A program made the translations under genes and the position numbers. Below are positions 1 through 4,304 of a DNA stretch of 5,632 nucleotides, piece after piece; position 1 is the stretch's first letter; each line of letters opens with the position of its first letter. The DNA comes from DATMBL01 sp050735975 (GTDB lineage Bacteria; Desulfobacterota; Binatia; UBA9968). A model generated the notes under the pieces. It worked only from the letters and a program-made list of their open reading frames with translations. It was not told where the DNA came from and ran no database searches. The stretch lies in assembly GCA_050735975.1 (NCBI GenBank), contig JBOHVS010000332.1, positions 1 through 5,632 of the forward strand, written 5' to 3'.

Positions 1-1307
1 CTTGGCTTGGGGTTCTTCCAGCCGGCGGCATCCAACGCGGCTTGCAGAACTTCGCGGAAGCGAACGTAGCGCAGACGATGGCCCACAGCGTCTTCCTCTC
101 CTTCCCGGAGAAAATTTTTCAAGCGAAACTCCGCAGGGTCCATGCCCAACTCTTTGGCGATGATATCTGTATGACAATCGACAGCGAAGACTGTTGCTAC
201 GGCGCCTGGACTGCGGTAGTAGCCGCCGGGCACTGTGTTGGTGTAGATCTGGAGAAATTCGATGAAAGCGTTATCGACTCGATACTGCCCTCCCGCGTAG
301 TGCCACGTCGCCAGAGAGGCATTTGACTTGAGCGCGCCATAGGCGCCGCTGGCGTGCAGCGCGCGGAGGTATCTGGCGACGATTCGGCCGTCGCGCTTGA
401 CTCCGCTGCGGATCGTAATCACGGTAGGATGCGCCGGGTTACTCGCAGTTAACTCTTCAGCGTAAGTCATGACGATCTTGACCGGGCGCCCCGACTGCCG
501 CGCGAGGAAATAGGCGACCGGTAGATCTATACCGTCCCCTTTGCCGCCGAACTCGCCCCCGACGTTGACGACGTTGATGCGGATCACGTCTTCGGCAACA
601 TCGATCGCCTTGGCAAACTGCGCGCGGACGCCGAAGGGATTCTTAGCGGACGTCCAGACCTGAATTCTGCCGTTAGGGTCGATATGAACCAGGCTTGCGT
701 GGGGCTCGATGTAACCCTGGTGTCGAGCCGGGATACGAAAGGTATGCTCAAAAACTTGATCGGCTTCGCTAAAGCCTCTTTCGACATCGCCCTTGCGCCA
801 AGCGAGCCGTGTCAGTCCGTTATGGACATCCAACGCGAGCTTATCTTTCGGTCCGCCGTCGTATGCGGCGACGTTTGCGTGGAGGAGCGGCGCGCCGGGC
901 TGCATGGCTTCCAGCGGATCGAAGACCGCCGGCAGTTGCTCGTACTCCACATCGATAAGATTGAGCGCTTCTTCGGCGGCGTCCAATGAATCAGCGGCCA
1001 CAGCGGCGACGCGATCGCCCACGAATCGCACGAAATCCCGGCAAAGGACTGGCATATCGCGGATCATTTTCCCGATGAAGCAGCCTTTGACATCCTCGCC
1101 GGTAATGATTGCCTTTACTCCCGGCAGCCGGCGAGCTTTCGAAATATCAATTCGCCGGATGCGCGCGTGCGAGTAGGGACTGCGCAAGATTTTGGCCCAA
1201 AGGAGTCCCGGAAGATTGACGTCCGCAGCATAGATTGTGCGACCGCTGACTTTGTCAATCCCGTCAATTCGCGGAATCGGCGCGCCCACGACTTTGAAAT
1301 CAGCCAT
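1..1307 (-). CDS. Xanthine dehydrogenase-family molybdopterin-binding large subunit (C-terminus cut by window edge)
   Basis: Partial gene: 435 codons run without a stop from an ATG at 1305-1307 to the left edge. I translated the whole stretch and found no frameshift. The family hydroxylates aldehydes, N-heterocycles or aromatic acyl-CoAs at a molybdenum cofactor. The start MADFKVVGAPIPRIDG is typical of the family. An a/b-hammerhead domain covers about residues 15-125 and the first Moco-binding domain follows. Visible motifs are GYIEPHA (198-204), VGGEFGGK (249-256), the active-site loop GGYYRSPGA (361-369) and IIAKELGMDPAEFR (about 382-395). Family members are about 750-800 residues, so roughly 350, including the catalytic Glu near the C-terminus, lie outside. 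The loop matches neither form I CoxL (AYxCSFR) nor form II (AYRGAGR), so a CO dehydrogenase is unlikely; the substrate cannot be named. A weak GGTGA ribosome site sits 3 bases before the ATG. FAD and 2Fe-2S partner genes are not seen here. Confidence 0.93.
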   Translation of the reverse strand, partial: MADFKVVGAPIPRIDGIDKVSGRTIYAADVNLPGLLWAKILRSPYSHARIRRIDISKARRLPGVKAIITGEDVKGCFIGKMIRDMPVLCRDFVRFVGDRVAAVAADSLDAAEEALNLIDVEYEQLPAVFDPLEAMQPGAPLLHANVAAYDGGPKDKLALDVHNGLTRLAWRKGDVERGFSEADQVFEHTFRIPARHQGYIEPHASLVHIDPNGRIQVWTSAKNPFGVRAQFAKAIDVAEDVIRINVVNVGGEFGGKGDGIDLPVAYFLARQSGRPVKIVMTYAEELTASNPAHPTVITIRSGVKRDGRIVARYLRALHASGAYGALKSNASLATWHYAGGQYRVDNAFIEFLQIYTNTVPGGYYRSPGAVATVFAVDCHTDIIAKELGMDPAEFRLKNFLREGEEDAVGHRLRYVRFREVLQAALDAAGWKNPKP

Positions 1308-1378
1308 TCGTCACCGTTTAGGGTTGAGAGGTTAGGGTTTAGAAGCGTCGAACGTTTTAAGGTTCCTCACTAGGTTCG

Positions 1379-1430
1379 GGATGACGCACCATGTCATCCG
1401 TTCGCGCTTCGACCGGGCTCGACGAACGGA
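1379..1430. repeat. REP-like palindrome cluster: two overlapping hairpins
   Basis: Two inverted repeats abut. GGATGAC (1379-1385) and GTCATCC (1393-1399) form a 7-bp stem with a 7-base loop. TCCGTTCG (1397-1404) and CGAACGGA (1423-1430) form an 8-bp stem; inside it TCGA (1409-1412) can pair with TCGA (1419-1422) around the loop CCGGGC. The second hairpin has the outline of the scattered environmental-genome palindrome of the form CGTTCG...TTCGAC...GCTC...CGAACG. ATGAC at 1381-1385 could instead pair with GTCAT at 1439-1443, giving a larger nested structure. The stems are seen directly; membership of a dispersed repeat family is inferred from memory of similar sequences. Confidence 0.6.
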
Positions 1431-1461
1431 CCACGATGGTCATTTCCACTATTTGGCCGAT

Positions 1462-1485
1462 CGCCCTGAGCACGGTCGAAGGGTG
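1462..1485. repeat. Second, degenerate REP-like half element
   Basis: The sequence CGCCCTGAGCACGGTCGAAG followed by GGTG contains a short stem, CCCT (1464-1467) with AGGG (1480-1483), around TGAGC...GTCGA. This closely resembles the common CCCTGAGC-N-GTCGAAGGG palindrome core that is dispersed in many environmental proteobacterial-type genomes. It lies about 30 bases past the hairpin at 1397-1430, so the two could be a pair of one family. The outer stem has decayed. No coding function is seen. Confidence 0.45.
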
Positions 1486-1700
1486 GTCGGCTGGTTTCAC
1501 ACAGTCCGGCAAAGCACGGGAATCTCTCTTGACAGTGATAGCAGGTTCCGATCGACTGAACCACTAATACTCTTCTATCGACGAGTGGAGGTCAGGATTT
1601 CTATGGGGTGCGCCGGACTAGGCTAGGCCGCCAGCCCGGGCTGATCGCAATTGAACTAAAGCATCCGTTTTGGGCGGGGGTACATAATTGGGGGAGACGC

Positions 1701-1709
1701 TGCTACACT
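1701..1709 (+). promoter_or_regulatory. Extended -10-like element abutting the CoA-binding gene start
   Basis: TGCTACACT fits the extended -10 pattern TGnTAnnnT. It lies 6 bases before the ATG at 1716, so a transcript from it would begin at or next to the start codon, making a leaderless mRNA. No purine-rich ribosome site lies at normal spacing; the only AGG (1711-1713) is too close to the ATG. No convincing -35 is seen, as the hexamer at 17 bases is TACATA. This is a tentative call. Confidence 0.3.
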
Positions 1710-1715
1710 CAGGCA

Positions 1716-2162
1716 ATGGACTGGCAAGGAAATATCATTAAAAATCCTTCGCAGATCCATGAGTTGATTCTGCAAACAAACCGCATCGCCGTATTGGGCA
1801 TTAAAACAGAGCGGCAGGCCGATCAGCCTTCGTTCTACGTCCCGCAGTATCTTGCGGCAGCGGGATTGGAAATCATTCCCGTGCCTGTTTACTATCCCGA
1901 CGTGCAGGAAATCCTGGGTAAAAAGGTTTATCGCAAGCTGGCCGATATACCGGGCAACATCGATATGGTAGATGTCTTTCGCCGCGCACAAGACATCGGC
2001 GGTCACGTCGATGATATTCTAATTAAGAAGCCCAAAGCGGTCTGGTTTCAGTCAGGTATTCGAAATGACGATATTGCTCAGCAGCTCGCCAAGGCAGGCA
2101 TCAAAGTTGTCCAAGACCGCTGCGTGATGGTCGAGCACAGGCAGGTTTCGACAAGCCGTTAA
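1716..2162 (+). CDS. CoA-binding domain protein (YccU-like, Rossmann fold)
   Basis: A 148-residue single-domain protein of the CoA_binding family, the same fold as the N-terminal CoA site of succinyl-CoA synthetase alpha. Members are small cytosolic proteins of unsettled function that bind CoA or a nucleotide. Visible motifs are IAVLGIK (24-30), the glycine-containing first turn; YVPQYLAAAGLEIIPVPVYYP (41-61); ILGKKVYRKLADIPGNID (66-83); VDVFRR (85-90); AVWFQSGIRND (108-118); and VVQDRCVMVEH (131-141), with the family-typical DRC at 134-136. Length and both ends fit the family. I chose the ATG at 1716 over an in-frame GTG at 1608, because the extra 36 residues match nothing in the family and homologues begin near here. 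The loop after the first strand (TERQADQPSFYV) differs from the more usual P-x-x-x-S pattern, suggesting a distinct subfamily. It has no obvious operon partner; the next gene is 116 bases away. Confidence 0.9.
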   Translation: MDWQGNIIKNPSQIHELILQTNRIAVLGIKTERQADQPSFYVPQYLAAAGLEIIPVPVYYPDVQEILGKKVYRKLADIPGNIDMVDVFRRAQDIGGHVDDILIKKPKAVWFQSGIRNDDIAQQLAKAGIKVVQDRCVMVEHRQVSTSR

Positions 2163-2169
2163 GCCGTTG

Positions 2170-2190
2170 AAAAAAGCGCCCTGTTTTTTT
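2170..2190. terminator. A/T-stem hairpin with T-run after the CoA-binding gene (weak terminator candidate)
   Basis: Eight bases after the stop codon, six A (2170-2175) face seven T (2184-2190) around the loop GCGCCCTG. An mRNA hairpin would end in a U-run, but the stem has no G-C pairs, so it is weaker than a standard Rho-independent terminator. Its position between the CoA-binding gene and a candidate promoter suits transcription termination. Confidence 0.3.
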
Positions 2191-2194
2191 GCTC

Positions 2195-2224
2195 TTGACG
2201 CCTCTCGGCCATTTCGACTAGCTT
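2195..2224 (+). promoter_or_regulatory. Candidate sigma70-type promoter for the binding protein/peptidase operon
   Basis: TTGACG (2195-2200) matches five of six -35 consensus bases. After 18 bases comes TAGCTT (2219-2224), a weak -10 keeping the TA start and final T. It lies 54 bases upstream of the binding protein's ATG and just after the A/T hairpin, the expected place for a new transcription unit. Confidence 0.35.
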
Positions 2225-2278
2225 TGAGGCCCTATTGAGTCCTTTTCATCCGAAATCCTGTCGCCAGCGAGGTGTGAT

Positions 2279-3310
2279 ATGAAAAGAGCTGCCTTGCCAT
2301 TGCTGTGGTTCTTATTGTGGAGTTTCAATGCGCATGCCCAAGCTCCGTTCTATCAGGGGAAGACGATCAGGGTCATCGTGGGGACTCCCGCGGGAAATCT
2401 CTATGACTTGTGGGCGCGCCTCATTGCCTCGCATATGCAAAAATACATTCCCGGCAATCCCGATTTTATCGTGCAAAACATGCCGGGAGCCGGACATGTG
2501 GTGGCGGCCAACCACCTCTATTCCGTCGCCAAACCGGACGGGTTAACTCTGATAGGCTCCATCATCCCGTCTCTCTACCTCAATCAGCTGGTGGGCAGGA
2601 AGGAAATCCAGTATGACTGGGCTAAATTTTCCTGGATCGGTTCCCCGGCTCGCGGCGCCTCTCAGATGTACATGCGAGCCGATAGTCCATACAAAACCAT
2701 CGAGGATGTCCGGACCGCCAAAGAGGCGCCGAAATGCGGCGCCACCGGAGTGACGGGCCCCGATTCTTATTTGCCTAAACTGTTACAGGAGACGACAGGC
2801 GCTAAATTCACCATCGTCACCGGTTATCCCGGAGGAACCGATATCGATCTTGGCGTGGAGCGAGGTGAGATTCAGTGCCGAGCATTCACCATCGAGGCTT
2901 TCTTTGGACGCGAGCCCTATCACACCTGGCGCAAGAAGGGATTTGTGCGAAATCTATTCCAGACAGGCAAACAACGCGATTCAAGATTGCCCGATACGCC
3001 GACAGTGTTTGAACTGATGGACCGATACAAAACGCCCGATGCGGGCAGGCGCCTCGCTACGGTATTGCTCACCGCGGGCGACATGGGGCGGCCCATGATG
3101 GGCCCTCCCGGCGTTCCGCCGGATCGCCTGAAGATTCTGCGCGATGCTTATGCCAAAACGATGAAGGATGAGCAGCTCGTGGCGGCCGTGAAGAAGAGAA
3201 GGTATGAGTTCGATCCGGTAGACGGTGAAGGACTCCAGGCATTGGCCAGGGAAGTCACCAGCCAGCCGCCGGAAATCATCGAGCGACTAAAAAAGGTGTT
3301 AGGAAATTGA
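2279..3310 (+). CDS. Bug/TctC-family periplasmic substrate-binding protein (tripartite tricarboxylate transporter type)
   Basis: A 343-residue extracytoplasmic binding protein, normal length for the family. TctC/Bug proteins capture carboxylates or similar small ligands for a TctA/TctB carrier, or act in sensing. The N-terminus is a Sec signal peptide: Lys-Arg at 2-3, a hydrophobic core at about 5-16, then AHA before QAPFYQGK, with cleavage predicted after residue 20. Family motifs follow: YQGKTIRVIVGTPAGNLYDL (25-44), PGNPDFIVQNMPGAG (58-72), AANHLY (76-81), KPDGL (85-89), KCGATG (152-157), YPGGTDIDLGVERGEIQCR (183-201), and MGPPGVPPDRL with the following helix near the C-terminus. The usual glycine-rich GGxxD turn reads AGNLYD (38-43). 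Two cysteines, C153 and C200, could form a periplasmic disulfide. A strong ribosome site, GAGGTG (2269-2274), supports the ATG. No TctA or TctB gene lies in the window, so it is an orphan here. The peptidase gene follows after 10 bases. Ligand unknown. Confidence 0.93.
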   Translation: MKRAALPLLWFLLWSFNAHAQAPFYQGKTIRVIVGTPAGNLYDLWARLIASHMQKYIPGNPDFIVQNMPGAGHVVAANHLYSVAKPDGLTLIGSIIPSLYLNQLVGRKEIQYDWAKFSWIGSPARGASQMYMRADSPYKTIEDVRTAKEAPKCGATGVTGPDSYLPKLLQETTGAKFTIVTGYPGGTDIDLGVERGEIQCRAFTIEAFFGREPYHTWRKKGFVRNLFQTGKQRDSRLPDTPTVFELMDRYKTPDAGRRLATVLLTAGDMGRPMMGPPGVPPDRLKILRDAYAKTMKDEQLVAAVKKRRYEFDPVDGEGLQALAREVTSQPPEIIERLKKVLGN

Positions 3311-3320
3311 CCGCAATCGA

Positions 3321-4166
3321 GTGGATCTTACGGTTGACCCAAAGTCTTTGCGCCACAAGCTTGATGCCATCGTCGGCGAGAGAAACCCCTTCAACGGCCA
3401 GCGTCATTTGGCGGCAGTCGAAAGCTTCATCGAACGCGAACTAAGCAGTTACGGTCTTAGCGTCACAAGCGATTATTTTTCTTACCAGAGAAAGAACTTC
3501 CGCAATATCGTCGGCCGGCTAGGGCCGCAACGGGGCGCTTCATTCGTTGTCGGCGCGCATTTTGATGCAGTTCCAGGCAGTCCCGGTGCCGATGACAATG
3601 CGAGCGGCGTGGCGGTTCTCCTCGAAGCGGCGCGGTGCCTTTCTCAGGCGCGGTTACGTTCACCGGTAATGTTTTGCGCTTTCAATTTGGAAGAGCTCAA
3701 CATGATTGGAAGCACGCATTTTGCGAGGAAGTTGAGAGGGGCGGGGACGAGGATCGCGGGAATGGTATCGTTGGAAATGGTCGGGTATACGGACCCGAGG
3801 CCCGGTCGGCAAAAATATCCGTTCGGCCTCAAATGGTTTTATCCGGATCGCGGCGATTTCATCGGGATCATCGGCAATTGGAACTCAAGTTCATTACTGA
3901 ACAAGTTCGCGCGGCAGATGCGTCAGGTGAAAGGCCTCCCGGTTGAAACACTCTCAGTTCCCGGCAACGGCGCTTTGATTCCCGAGGTGAGGCTGAGCGA
4001 TCACTCGCCTTTCTGGGACCAGGGTTATCCGGCGCTAATGATTACCGACACCGCTTTTCACCGCAATCCGCATTATCACGGTTCGACGGACACCCTTGAG
4101 ACTTTGAATCTCGGGTTTATGGCCAAAGTGTGTGAGGGAGTGGTTCGAGGGGTGCTCGGATTTTAG
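3321..4166 (+). CDS. M28-family zinc-dependent aminopeptidase/amidohydrolase
   Basis: A 281-residue compact M28 peptidase. The family uses two zinc ions to remove N-terminal residues or hydrolyse related amides. All expected active-site positions are present: GAHFDAV gives H80 and the supporting D82; ADDNASGVA (90-98) gives bridging D92; FNLEEL (121-126) gives the general base E124 and ligand E125; SLEMVGY (150-156) gives E152; HYHGSTDTLETL (251-262) gives the last ligand, H253. No signal peptide or membrane segment is seen, so it is probably cytosolic, unlike many secreted M28 enzymes. The GTG at 3321 is the likely start: the frame has a stop at 3300-3302 and no ATG before it, and the protein begins where the family's first helix does. 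The ribosome site is poor, so translation is probably coupled to the binding protein gene, which ends 10 bases upstream. Substrate unknown; glutaminyl-cyclase-like or acyl-amino-acid hydrolase roles also occur in this fold. Confidence 0.92.
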   Translation: MDLTVDPKSLRHKLDAIVGERNPFNGQRHLAAVESFIERELSSYGLSVTSDYFSYQRKNFRNIVGRLGPQRGASFVVGAHFDAVPGSPGADDNASGVAVLLEAARCLSQARLRSPVMFCAFNLEELNMIGSTHFARKLRGAGTRIAGMVSLEMVGYTDPRPGRQKYPFGLKWFYPDRGDFIGIIGNWNSSSLLNKFARQMRQVKGLPVETLSVPGNGALIPEVRLSDHSPFWDQGYPALMITDTAFHRNPHYHGSTDTLETLNLGFMAKVCEGVVRGVLGF

Positions 4167-4179
4167 CCGGTTTCAAGAT

Positions 4180-4302
4180 GCGAGGAGAAAGCAGGGAGCA
4201 TGGAGCAGGGAGCCAAGCACAGAAATCAGTAGTCAGAGGTCAGAAGTCAGAGATCAGAAAAAACATTTCGAATTTCGCCATTGGATCCCGCCTGCTCCTC
4301 GC
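4180..4302. repeat. Purine-rich tandem repeats between inverted arms in the convergent intergenic region
   Basis: Between the convergent peptidase and cyclase genes, GCAGGGAGC occurs at 4191-4199 and 4205-4213 (period 14). Five 7-base units of the form (G/A)TCAG(A/T)(G/A) then run from 4225 to 4259: ATCAGTA, GTCAGAG, GTCAGAA, GTCAGAG, ATCAGAA. A run of six A follows. The plus strand of 4180-4263 is strongly purine-biased. GCGAGGAG (4180-4187) plus CAGG (4192-4195) is complementary to CCTG (4291-4294) plus CTCCTCGC (4295-4302), giving 12 pairs with a 4-base bulge. GGAGCAGG (4202-4209) is a competing 8-base partner for 4291-4298. No standard terminator with a T-run is clear. The rest of 4167-4304 holds nothing else I can name. 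Confidence 0.7.
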
Positions 4303-4304
4303 GC

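Larger units (their letters stand above)
1308..1715. other. Divergent intergenic region between the molybdoenzyme and CoA-binding genes
   Basis: This 408-base stretch has no convincing gene. Open frames at 1381-1626 (plus) and the upstream extension from GTG 1608 show no recognisable protein. It holds the palindromic repeats described separately (1379-1399, 1397-1430, 1462-1485), a perfect TTGACA at 1529-1534 without a good -10 at 16-18 bases, and an extended -10-like sequence just before the CoA-binding gene. On the minus strand I could not identify a convincing promoter for the molybdoenzyme. Its length and the hairpins make it the likely control region for both divergent genes. Confidence 0.6.

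Noticed and set aside
1316..1342. TTTAGGGTT...TTAGGGTTTAG, resembling the plant telomere repeat
   Set aside because: Only two imperfect units are present, inside bacterial intergenic DNA next to a start codon; chance similarity is the simplest explanation.
684..1373. Plus-strand open frames at 42-326, 684-989, 793-1176 and 1167-1373
   Set aside because: All lie wholly or mostly antisense to the molybdoenzyme frame, which is continuous and motif-rich; the translations resemble no family.
1529..1570. Perfect TTGACA with downstream TAATAC as a promoter
   Set aside because: The hexamers are 30 bases apart, far from 16-18, and no good -10 exists at proper spacing; it may be coincidental.
1608..1715. 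N-terminal extension of the CoA-binding protein from GTG 1608
   Set aside because: The added 36 residues match no part of the family and follow no ribosome site; ATG 1716 fits the family's usual start.
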